This document shows positions 34,910-41,960 of a DNA stretch of 64,000 nt, piece by piece. The stretch spans positions 930,001-994,000 of the forward strand of contig NZ_JBKIII010000001.1 of NCBI RefSeq assembly GCF_046557615.1, in the 5' to 3' direction. Numbering within the stretch: the first letter of the stretch is position 1; every line of letters starts with the position of its first letter. This DNA comes from Haloferax sp046557615. GTDB lineage: Archaea; Halobacteriota; Halobacteria; Halobacteriales; Haloferacaceae. The notes beneath the pieces are model-generated. The model worked only from the letters and a program-made list of their open reading frames with translations. It was not told the DNA's origin and did not search any database. The position numbers were made by a program, and so were the translations under genes.

Positions 34910-34975
34910 GTTGAAACCTCAAGCGAGTACAACGTTTGCAGTTCTATAAATACATTTCTCCGAGCGGTACGCTAT
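34910..34975 (-). promoter_or_regulatory. Promoter of the thermosome gene
   Basis: On the coding strand a strong TATA element (TGTATTTATAG, about 34942-34952) lies 35-45 bases before the ATG, implying a leader of about 10-15 bases. Haloferax cct genes are heat-inducible with control at the core promoter, so this element and its purine-rich upstream flank (GGAGAAA) are the likely control sites. Confidence 0.5.
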
Positions 34976-35051
34976 GAAATCGCACGACAGCAGACGAATT
35001 TGCCCGGTTATTCGGCGCCGCCAGAGAGTGCGGTTTCAGCCCGTTCGTGTC

Positions 35052-35333
35052 TCAAACATCTGGTGGTGCGACACGGAGCGTGCCGTCACCAAATAACGAA
35101 ACGAGGTAGCCAGCATATCTGAAAGTAAATTCGAGTGAGGGGTCCCGTGACGTGCCAAACAGTGAATTGAGTGCTTCTGGGTCAACGCCCACGTCTGCCA
35201 GTGGCGGGAGTTCGAGTGGACTGAGTTCCTCTGCCGTTGCGACGGCCGAAGTTACAGCAACTGCGAGATCGTCGTATCGGTCCGCAGAGATTGTCACTGC
35301 AGATGATGTTTCCGTCTCACGTTCGTCGTCCAT
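35052..35333 (-). CDS. HalOD1 output-domain protein
   Basis: A 93-residue acidic protein that is essentially one HalOD1 domain: VTISADRYDDLAVAVTSAVA, LELPPLADVGVDPEALNSLF and FTFRYAGYLVSLFGDGTLRV. HalOD1 is a haloarchaea-specific output domain of signalling proteins whose target is unknown. The ATG at 35333 is preferred to a GTG two codons upstream. It follows an HTH-10 regulator gene by 42 bases on the same strand, the arrangement expected of a small signalling pair. Confidence 0.82.
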   Translation of the reverse strand: MDDERETETSSAVTISADRYDDLAVAVTSAVATAEELSPLELPPLADVGVDPEALNSLFGTSRDPSLEFTFRYAGYLVSLFGDGTLRVAPPDV

Positions 35334-35375
35334 ACACACCGTAAGGGGAATCTGGTATCTATGAATGTGGGTTGA

Positions 35376-36038
35376 CTATGTAATCCGTTCATCCCTAGGT
35401 GTCTCTTCGGAGACAGTTGACGCGAGAGACCTGAACGCACGGCGCAGTCGAGCGGCCACCGCCTGTCTCGAAATATCCAGCTCGGTGCCAAGTTCGGCGA
35501 GGGAAGTCCGTCGGTGGTCGTCGAAGTAGCCGCGTTCGAGTGCGAGAAGAAGTGCTTCGCGTTGACTTGGCGTTAGTTGATTATCCAGCGGTTCCTCGTG
35601 TTCTTCGAGCGAGACCAGATGCGTGGTTTCGAGGTCGATCTGTTCTGTGACACAGTAGGCCCGAAAATTCCGTAGTGCGGTGTGAGAACGGAACCGCAAC
35701 CGAAGTTTCCACGTATCCGAGTTGCTGGTACAGGCCAAGAGCGTAACGTCGAACTCAGAGAGCGCCGCCAACAGCGAACTCGACGGTGGCTCCCAGACGA
35801 TTTGATACAGCGCCCCGTCCGGAACGGTTTCGAGCATCGTGGTTTCGGTGAGTTCTGGGAGTCTTTCTGCGTGCGAACCGAACTCGGTCGCGTCCTCACC
35901 CCACACCCAGACGAATCGAACGTGGGTGTCGGCTATCGGAATCACTGGTTCGAGTTCCAATTCGACGTGGTCGATATTGGAAACGCGACCGAGGCAAAGT
36001 ACAGAAATCGGTACTTCGACCTCCGCGATGAGAGACAC
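35376..36038 (-). CDS. HTH-10 (bacterio-opsin-activator-type) transcription regulator
   Basis: A 220-residue protein with an N-terminal beta-rich sensor-like domain of about 150 residues and a C-terminal HTH-10 domain: LTPSQREALLLALERGYFDD, then TSLAELGTELDISRQAVAARLRRA, in which the recognition helix is SRQAVAARL. This matches the Bat-type regulators of haloarchaea. The start codon is GTG at 36038 (MSLIAEVEVP), since no in-frame ATG precedes the conserved region. CTAG sites near both ends hint at a different history from the neighbouring genes. Signal and target genes are unknown. Confidence 0.85.
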   Translation of the reverse strand: MSLIAEVEVPISVLCLGRVSNIDHVELELEPVIPIADTHVRFVWVWGEDATEFGSHAERLPELTETTMLETVPDGALYQIVWEPPSSSLLAALSEFDVTLLACTSNSDTWKLRLRFRSHTALRNFRAYCVTEQIDLETTHLVSLEEHEEPLDNQLTPSQREALLLALERGYFDDHRRTSLAELGTELDISRQAVAARLRRAFRSLASTVSEETPRDERIT

Positions 36039-36211
36039 AACCTAGCTTCGACGGTGTTCATCAAAAGCATATACGACACTCAGACCGTCTCTCTGTCCCG
36101 ATTTCATGAAAATCAGTAGATGACGAACGTCCCGAGCAAGACGAGTAATGAGACGAAGTGTCACGCGAGATTCTGTAATCTATTTCAGACCCAACCGTGT
36201 GGAGTTGGACA

Positions 36212-37036
36212 ATGCTGGAGTTGGAACATGGGTTTCGGGTCGTCGATGTGAACGCACAACTCGACCCCGACGAGCAGTCGATTGCGACGCGGGGACGCGA
36301 AATCAGCCCCGAGCGACTCGAACGAGAGGTACACCAAGCGGGTGTCGTCCGTGCTGTCGTCTCACCGGGCGCACAACCCGACGACGTGAGCTATCTTCGA
36401 CCGAACAACGCCGTCGCGCGACTGAGCGTAGACCGGCCGTTTCTCGCGTTCGCCCGCATCAACGGCCCACGCGACCCGAGCAGCAAGACGATGGGGCGAC
36501 TGCGTAATCTCACTGCCTCGCGCGCGTCACACCATACTGACCCCGAAGATATCGAGCAGTACGCCTACGACGACCGATTCCACGGCTTCTGTCTCGCTCC
36601 AGCGGTCGATGGCCTCCCCGACGACGAGACACTCGAAATGCTCGAATCGGTCGGCCTTCCCGTGTTCGTGGAGGCTGGCGAGATGTTCAAACCGCAGACT
36701 GTCGCCGAAACACTCCTCGGCCGGTTTCCCGTCATCATGTCGAGTTTCGGTGGCTACCCTCTCAATCGGGACTTGATGCACGAGTCTATCGACTTACTGG
36801 ACGACCACGAGGACCTCTACTTAGACACGAGTTTCGTCTGCTTCCGGAGCGTCCTCGAACGCGCGCTTCTCGAACACCCTGACCGCGTACTCTTCGGGAG
36901 CGGCGCACCCGAGACTCACCCTAACGTCGGTGTCATGGAGATTCTCACCCTCGACGTGTCGGAAGACGCGTTCGCCAAGGCGTTCTCGAAGAACGCGACG
37001 CGCGTGATTTCGGCGCTCGGACCGGGCGAAGAATAG
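36212..37036 (+). CDS. Amidohydrolase-2-fold protein without canonical metal ligands
   Basis: A 274-residue TIM-barrel protein resembling amidohydrolase family 2 (LFGSGAPETHPNVGVMEIL and MSSFGGYPLNRDLMHESIDLL are recognisable). The metal-binding HxH of strand 1 is replaced by DVNAQLDP, the His of the FGG region is Ser, and the catalytic Asp in the usual GSD is Ala (GSGAPE). Hydrolase activity by the normal mechanism is unlikely. It is divergent from the HTH-10 gene and convergent with a small membrane protein gene. It may be a decarboxylase-like relative or a non-enzymatic protein; its function is unknown. Confidence 0.72.
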   Translation: MLELEHGFRVVDVNAQLDPDEQSIATRGREISPERLEREVHQAGVVRAVVSPGAQPDDVSYLRPNNAVARLSVDRPFLAFARINGPRDPSSKTMGRLRNLTASRASHHTDPEDIEQYAYDDRFHGFCLAPAVDGLPDDETLEMLESVGLPVFVEAGEMFKPQTVAETLLGRFPVIMSSFGGYPLNRDLMHESIDLLDDHEDLYLDTSFVCFRSVLERALLEHPDRVLFGSGAPETHPNVGVMEILTLDVSEDAFAKAFSKNATRVISALGPGEE

Positions 37037-37045
37037 CGTCCGCGA

Positions 37046-37249
37046 CTATCGGACCCTCAGTACGACTGCGAACAACACCAAGACGAGTCCAACGAGTACG
37101 AACAGTCCGAGCAATCCGCTAACACCGCCAATTTCGACCACGAGAACACCAGCGACTGCCAAGGTTACTGCAAGAAAAGCCGCAAAACGAAGTCGGAGAA
37201 CTGTCCCGAGCAGTCGGGTATTCAACAACACACTCAGCGGGCCGCGCAT
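37046..37249 (-). CDS. Small two-helix membrane protein downstream of a glycosyltransferase
   Basis: A 67-residue hydrophobic protein (MRGPLSVLLNTRLLGTVLRL start) with a basic N-terminus and two predicted membrane helices, ending AVVLRVR. It begins seven bases after the stop of the GT2 gene on the same strand, so it is probably co-transcribed and may help hold the enzyme at the membrane. No family is recognised. It could be over-called, since the evidence is coding frame, position and topology only. Confidence 0.5.
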   Translation of the reverse strand: MRGPLSVLLNTRLLGTVLRLRFAAFLAVTLAVAGVLVVEIGGVSGLLGLFVLVGLVLVLFAVVLRVR

Positions 37250-37256
37250 CCGCGAC

Positions 37257-38159
37257 TTATCGCCAGTCGTAGCGCGCGACCGCACGGTCAGCACGCTTCG
37301 AACACCCGTGTGGATTTCGCGCTCTGCTTCGGTCACGAGCGCGTGCGACGAGACCGTCAGATGCGCCGGTCGAAATTCCGAGGACGACATCGCGGCCCGT
37401 TCCTGCCCATCCAGACGGCGTGACTTCACCACGAAGCACGCCACGGGCCGCGTCGAATCCGTCGCTCGCGGCGTGTTTGATAGTTCGTTTGATGATGGCC
37501 GGACGGCCACCGTAGTTCTTGACGAGTCGATACGCGAGTGAGCGATATTTCCATCCCCAGTCACGCTCTGCGACGCCACCGTCGGCCTCGAACTCGCGTC
37601 GGACGCACATCTTCGGTGCCCACCCGACGGACCGGTCGAACGTGGCGAGACGGTGAGCCGCATCGCGCGCGCCGCCGGTGTGGAGATATTCGTCGAAGCC
37701 GTCGAGGTCGTCGATTGCCCGGCGGCGGAAGGCGACGTTCCCCCCGTTGAAGTAGGTGACCGTGCGCCCCGAAATCGTCCGTTGTTCGAGCGACTCGGTG
37801 GTCATTCCGTTGCGCAGTGTTTGGTGCATCGGCCCGGTGACGACATCCGCGTCTTCGATTCCTTCTTCGAGCGCCTCGAGCCACGAGGACTCGATTGCGT
37901 GGTCGTATCGGAGGAAGGCAACAACGTCGCCGGTCGCGACTTCGAGTCCAGCGTTGCGCGCGACGTTGAGCGTGCGGTCAGAAATCTCGATGAGTACGTC
38001 GACGTCGTCGCGCTCGCGTACCATCCCGGTCGTACCGTCGGCTGACGGCCCGTTGACGACGATTACCTCGGCGTCGGGGGCGTACTCGGCCAGCGCATCG
38101 AGGCTGGTGACGAGACTGTCCCGACCGTTGAGTGTCGGGAGTACAACCGAGAGGTCCAT
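37257..38159 (-). CDS. GT2-family glycosyltransferase
   Basis: A 300-residue GT-A glycosyltransferase: LSVVLPTLNGRDSLVTSL at the start, VIVVNGPSADGTTGMV, a NVARNAGLEVATGDVVAFL segment and FNGGNVAFRRRAIDDLDGFDE. The usual DxD reads RYDH (YDHA), so metal binding may differ. No membrane helix is seen except a possible weak one; the C-terminus is basic and ends ADRAVARYDWR. A CACATTTAAG box A about 28 bases upstream suggests leaderless transcription. Donor and acceptor are unknown. A methyltransferase gene lies upstream on the same strand. Confidence 0.87.
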   Translation of the reverse strand: MDLSVVLPTLNGRDSLVTSLDALAEYAPDAEVIVVNGPSADGTTGMVRERDDVDVLIEISDRTLNVARNAGLEVATGDVVAFLRYDHAIESSWLEALEEGIEDADVVTGPMHQTLRNGMTTESLEQRTISGRTVTYFNGGNVAFRRRAIDDLDGFDEYLHTGGARDAAHRLATFDRSVGWAPKMCVRREFEADGGVAERDWGWKYRSLAYRLVKNYGGRPAIIKRTIKHAASDGFDAARGVLRGEVTPSGWAGTGRDVVLGISTGASDGLVARARDRSRARNPHGCSKRADRAVARYDWR

Positions 38160-38256
38160 ACCCGACAGTTGCTACGGACCTACTTAAATGTGAATCGAAA
38201 ATCCATGTTAATATCTACCGTAGGCCACGCGAGACGGTCGAATGAGAGGAATAGGA

Positions 38257-39015
38257 TTACTCGGCGTCGCTGGCGTGTTCTGCCGCGAGGGTGTCGGCGT
38301 CGGTTGCCGACGGCACGCGGGCGTTCCAGTACGAGACCGAGGCGACGTCGTCGCCGATGAGTGAGTCACCGACCGCGAGGTCGAACGACCGGAAGGGTTG
38401 GGCGACGCCATTCGGAATCTTTCGGTAGAATCCGAACGGGAGGACGAAGTCGTGGTTCGCTTCGACGAGTGAGAGACCAGCGTTGTCGAGGAGGCGATGC
38501 ACGTCGTTCGCGGAGTAGAGATGCGACCCCATCGGGAGCAACCAGTTGTACGCCACGCGCAGGCTCTGGTCGTTGAACGTGTCGAAGAAGACCTGATTTT
38601 TCGACACGCGTGCCATCTCCGTGAGGAACTTCGTCGGCGTGTCTGCGAGGTGGAAAAACCGCATCGCAAACACGGCGTCGAAGTGATTGTCCGGGAACGG
38701 CAGGCGCGCGGCGTCGGCGCGGAGGAACTCGATTCGGTCGTCGACGCCCGCCCTGCGTGCTTTTTCCCGTCCCTGTTGCATCATTGCCCGAGAGATATCC
38801 AGTCCGGTGATGTTCGCACCCTGCTGTGCGAGCATCACGGTGAAACGCCCTGTTCCGCAGGCGATTTCGAGGATATTCTTGTCTTCGACTGGTCCGAGAG
38901 CATCGAGGACTGCCGCCTTTTCCCGCTGGTCGATAAGCTGACCGCCCCGCGAAAACCGCTTCGAGTCGTACTCCCGAGCGATGTCGTCCGCTTGGTACCA
39001 CTCCTTTCCTTTCAC
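38257..39015 (-). CDS. Class I SAM-dependent methyltransferase
   Basis: A 252-residue methyltransferase with the Rossmann motifs ILEIACGTGRFTVMLAQQG (motif I), ITGLDIS (motif II acidic residue), LRADAARLPFPDNHFDAVF (motifs III-IV) and MARVSKNQVFFDTF. It resembles UbiE/COQ5-type small-molecule or lipid methyltransferases. It may act with the downstream glycosyltransferase on an envelope glycan or lipid, but this rests only on position. It starts MKGKEWYQADDIAREYDSKRF, a normal start, and is divergent from a zinc-ribbon microprotein gene. Confidence 0.9.
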   Translation of the reverse strand: MKGKEWYQADDIAREYDSKRFSRGGQLIDQREKAAVLDALGPVEDKNILEIACGTGRFTVMLAQQGANITGLDISRAMMQQGREKARRAGVDDRIEFLRADAARLPFPDNHFDAVFAMRFFHLADTPTKFLTEMARVSKNQVFFDTFNDQSLRVAYNWLLPMGSHLYSANDVHRLLDNAGLSLVEANHDFVLPFGFYRKIPNGVAQPFRSFDLAVGDSLIGDDVASVSYWNARVPSATDADTLAAEHASDAE

Positions 39016-39110
39016 GCTACGCAGTATCGCGGGGGCGACGGTAAAACGATACTGGATGCGTCGTGCGGTCTGGAGTGGTACTTACCCCCATCGGGCACCA
39101 ATCGTGTACT

Positions 39111-39272
39111 ATGCCAACGTGTCGCATCTGTGGGTCAACACACGACGCAAGCGAGTTACAGCGTCATGTCACCGAGGGATTTCTTATCGTTCACTGCCCT
39201 GACTGCCACGCACCGATGGGAAGTTACCGCGTCGGGTCGCCAAACGTCGATACGAAGCGGTCCGCCACCTAA
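39111..39272 (+). CDS. Zinc-ribbon microprotein (53 residues)
   Basis: A 53-residue protein with two cysteine pairs, CRIC (residues 4-7) and CPDC (about 29-32), separated by a histidine-containing helix (HDASELQRHVTEGFLIVH), so it is a small treble-clef or zinc-ribbon fold. The ATG at 39111 is chosen because the fold begins immediately (MPTCRICGSTH). Haloarchaea encode many such zinc-finger microproteins, mostly of unknown function and probably regulatory. Confidence 0.65.
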   Translation: MPTCRICGSTHDASELQRHVTEGFLIVHCPDCHAPMGSYRVGSPNVDTKRSAT

Positions 39273-39407
39273 TTCGGAGACGGAGCGAACTTCGGAATCA
39301 AACAATATCAATGGTGGCGCCTGAAATAATATCTATATTAGGTGTCTGCATTGTTTTGTCACACTGGTAGCTAACTCTTAACACGGAAGACAATGGCTAG
39401 TGAGTGT

Positions 39408-39680
39408 ATGAGCACCACCACTGCAGAACCAGACGCTGAAGCGCTGCTTTCGGAAGCCGAGTTCCGGGAGCGCCTCCGCGAACTCCCACCGAGCGCAAAG
39501 CTCGTCGCAAAAGTCCTCGAAAGTGATGCGCCGCTTTCGCAGGGCCAACTCGCCGAAGAGTCGCTCCTGCCGGACCGCACCGTCCGCTACGCGCTCAACC
39601 GTCTCGAAGACTCGGACCTCGTTGGCTCGCGCTACTCGTTCAAGGACGCGCGCAAGCAGGTTTACTTCCTGAACACGTAA
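39408..39680 (+). CDS. MarR-like winged-helix regulator, small
   Basis: A 90-residue protein that is one winged helix: LPPSAKLVAKVLESDAPLSQ, GQLAEESLLPDRTVRYALNR (recognition helix RTVRYALNRLE) and the wing SRYSFKDARKQVYFLNT. It is highly typical of a small conserved haloarchaeal regulator group. The ATG at 39408 is chosen because a CTCTTAACAC box A at 39375-39384 would start transcription at about this codon; an ATG at 39393 is an alternative. The AT-rich 135 bases upstream hold the promoter and nothing else visible. Confidence 0.85.
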   Translation: MSTTTAEPDAEALLSEAEFRERLRELPPSAKLVAKVLESDAPLSQGQLAEESLLPDRTVRYALNRLEDSDLVGSRYSFKDARKQVYFLNT

Positions 39681-39757
39681 CGTTCGAAAAAGCGGCTCTG
39701 ACCAAGCCACCGCACTTTTCCAAATACAACTAACTCACCCCCGAGCGAAGCCGTCGT

Positions 39758-40546
39758 ATGGATATCGCTCGCGTCTCGGTTCCTGTCGAAACGCGCGCCC
39801 CGACTGGCGCGACGAACGCGTATCTCATCTCGGCCGACGGAACGAGTCTTCTTCTCGACCCCGCGGCCCGGACTGCCGACCTCGACTCACTGGTCGAAGA
39901 ACGAGGTGTGGACCACATCGCCGTGACGCACACTCACCCGGACCACGTCGGCGCAGTCGCCGACTATGCCCGTGAGACCGGCGCGACAGTCTGGTGTCGT
40001 CGCGGGCGCGAAAGAATGTTCCAAACCGCGACTGGCATCGCCGCCACCGAGACGTTCATCGAAGGGACGACGATTCCCGTCGGGCCAGGTATCGACGTAC
40101 TCGACACGCCCGGCCACGCGCGCGACCACGTGACGTTCGTCGCTGACGACGAGTACGTCTGCGGCGACCTCGCGGTTGCCGAGGGAAGCGTCGTCGTCGG
40201 TGCCCCCGCTGGCGACATGCGCGCGTATCTGGTCGCACTTCGACGCCTCTACGCTCGGAACCCGCGACGACTCCACCCCGGTCACGGGCCCGTCATCGAC
40301 GATTCTCGGCGCGTACTCGAACGCCTCATCGACCACCGTCGTGCCCGCGAAGAGAAAGTCGAAGCCGCGATTCGAAACGGTGCCCGAACCCCAGACGAGG
40401 TGACCGACGCGGCCTACGACAAAGACATCTCAGCCGTCTACGACCTCGCGCGGGCAACCGTGGTCGCGCACATCGAAAAACTGGCCGCCGAACGCCGGGT
40501 TCGCTGGGAAGCCGAATCGGAGTTGGTCGAGCCACGCGATGACTGA
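39758..40546 (+). CDS. Metallo-beta-lactamase-fold hydrolase (LACTB2-like)
   Basis: A 262-residue MBL-fold enzyme with an intact metal site: THTHPDHVG (HxHxDH), the His in DTPGHARDHVTF, the Asp in CGDLAVAEG and the last His in LHPGHGPVIDD. The C-terminal 70 residues form a winged-helix-like domain (RTPDEVTDAAYDKDISAVYD, VVAHIEKLAAERRVRWE) as in LACTB2-type hydrolases, which include single-strand RNA endonucleases and thioesterases. A CAAATACAAC box A about 30 bases upstream suggests leaderless transcription. Confidence 0.9.
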   Translation: MDIARVSVPVETRAPTGATNAYLISADGTSLLLDPAARTADLDSLVEERGVDHIAVTHTHPDHVGAVADYARETGATVWCRRGRERMFQTATGIAATETFIEGTTIPVGPGIDVLDTPGHARDHVTFVADDEYVCGDLAVAEGSVVVGAPAGDMRAYLVALRRLYARNPRRLHPGHGPVIDDSRRVLERLIDHRRAREEKVEAAIRNGARTPDEVTDAAYDKDISAVYDLARATVVAHIEKLAAERRVRWEAESELVEPRDD

Positions 40547-40626
40547 CGTTCACTCGCTCGCCGAACCATCTCCGCTTCTCTCGCCGAACCGCGCACCTCT
40601 TGCATCTCGCGCCCACACGTCTCTCC

Positions 40627-41343
40627 ATGAGCCTCGAAGCCGAACTCGAACGCGCACAGGGCCTCGACGAGTCCGAACTGGCCGACGCTATCGAGTCTAT
40701 CGGCTTCGAATGTACCCGTTGTGGGGCCTGCTGTAAGGGCTACGAGACCGACGACGGCCCCGAGCCACACACGGCGACTATCTTCCCCGACGAAGTGCGG
40801 ACGATTCAGGAGGCGACTGAGTACGATTCTGGCGTCACCGAAGGTGCCGCTGACTCCACCTCGGACGCCTCGCTGGAATGGCGCGACATCGCCCGGCCAA
40901 TGCCCTACGGCCTCACCGAGGGCGAGGGCGGTCTCGAAGGCGAGACGTTCGAGTGGGCGCTCCAGACGAACGCCTGCGGTGACTGTCGGTTTTACGATGA
41001 AGACGAGTCGGGGATGGGTGCCTGTCAGGTCCACGACGACCGGCCACTGATTTGCGAGACGTACCCCTTCAGCGTCGCGCTCGCCGGAACGAGTCAACCG
41101 ATGGGCGAGGCAGTGGACGAAGAAGGGATGGTTCGCGCCCACGAATGCGAAGGGCTTGGAAGAGACATTTCGCGCGACGACGCCGAGGAGTTGGCGCGGG
41201 CGTTGAAGGAGCGAGCAGTGCGAGAAGTCGAAGAGGCAATCGCCGTCAGCGACATCTACGAGCCAATCGAAACCGGCCCGGGTGAAGTCGTCGTCCACGA
41301 CTCAGAGGGGGCAAAGCGGATGGATGGAACACCCATCGAGTGA
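40627..41343 (+). CDS. YkgJ-type cysteine-cluster protein
   Basis: A 238-residue protein with the YkgJ metal-binding pattern: FECTRCGACCKG near residue 25, then NACGDCRFYDE and MGACQVHDDRPLICETYPF in the middle. The eight cysteines probably bind zinc or an iron-sulfur cluster. The function of the family is unknown. The ATG at 40627 begins MSLEAELERAQGLDE just before the motif; earlier in-frame starts lack conservation. It lies 80 bases after the MBL-fold gene. Confidence 0.88.
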   Translation: MSLEAELERAQGLDESELADAIESIGFECTRCGACCKGYETDDGPEPHTATIFPDEVRTIQEATEYDSGVTEGAADSTSDASLEWRDIARPMPYGLTEGEGGLEGETFEWALQTNACGDCRFYDEDESGMGACQVHDDRPLICETYPFSVALAGTSQPMGEAVDEEGMVRAHECEGLGRDISRDDAEELARALKERAVREVEEAIAVSDIYEPIETGPGEVVVHDSEGAKRMDGTPIE

Positions 41344-41408
41344 CCGAATCTCCCCGACTGCGGTACATCTTTAACCATACAGAGTGACACTTATTTGGAG
41401 GTCTTACG

Positions 41409-41813
41409 GTGGAAATCTCAGATAAACTCTTGTGTCTGTTCAATGCCGACGTTCGTGCCGAGGACGACCGCTACGTGGTCGAAGTCCCTCGCCGCGAAGT
41501 CGAGACGGGCGCTATCGAACCCGGCGAGACGTATCGCGTCGCTCTTATCTCTCGTGAAGCAAAACCGGCCGAAGAACCAAGCGCCGAACCGAGTGCCGTC
41601 CCCTCGACCGAGCCACAACCGCCGGTCGAAGTTGGCGAACTTCGCTACGTCGAAATCGAAGATATCGGCAAGCAAGGTGACGGTATCGCCCGCGTCGAAC
41701 GCGGCTACGTCATCATCATCCCCGGCACCGACATCGGCGAACGTGTCAAGGTCGAAATTACGGAAGTCAAATCGAACTTCGCAGTCGGCGAAGTGGTCGA
41801 AGACGACTTCTAA
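41409..41813 (+). CDS. TRAM-domain protein, GTG start with strong ribosome-binding site
   Basis: A 134-residue protein. An N-terminal region (MEISDKLLCLFNADVRAEDD) and a Pro/Glu/Ala linker precede a C-terminal TRAM domain (VEIEDIGKQGDGIARVERGYVIIIPGTDIGERVKVEI), an RNA-binding OB-like fold. Archaeal TRAM proteins act as RNA chaperones, including cold-shock-like roles. The start is GTG at 41409; a perfect GGAGGT lies at 41397-41402 with six bases of spacing, unusual in a window dominated by leaderless genes. Ends convergent with a radical SAM gene, with a hairpin between. Confidence 0.88.
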   Translation: MEISDKLLCLFNADVRAEDDRYVVEVPRREVETGAIEPGETYRVALISREAKPAEEPSAEPSAVPSTEPQPPVEVGELRYVEIEDIGKQGDGIARVERGYVIIIPGTDIGERVKVEITEVKSNFAVGEVVEDDF

Positions 41814-41842
41814 GACGACACTCGTTTTGTTCTCTGTCTCGA

Positions 41843-41862
41843 CGGTGAGTGCCCGCTCACCG
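41843..41862. terminator. Hairpin between convergent TRAM and radical SAM genes
   Basis: CGGTGAG (41843-41849) and CTCACCG (41856-41862) form a perfect seven-base-pair stem with a six-base loop, 30 bases after the TRAM stop codon. It could terminate transcription or stabilise the 3' end, although archaeal terminators rely mainly on T-runs; the nearby T-rich stretch at 41824-41831 is upstream, not downstream. Confidence 0.35.
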
Positions 41863-41960
41863 ACTGTGCGACGACGCGACCCACCACTGTCACGAGTGAA
41901 TCGTCGCTCGAAGAGAGAGTACTGTTGCAGGTGAAAAAAGCTCTTTGAACCCCTAATTCA

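Noticed and set aside
37046..37663. A long minus-strand frame overlapping the end of the GT2 gene, which could suggest a frameshifted C-terminus
   Set aside because: The GT2 frame ends naturally in a plausible basic C-terminus (ADRAVARYDWR) and the small membrane protein starts cleanly at 37249, so a frameshift is not needed.
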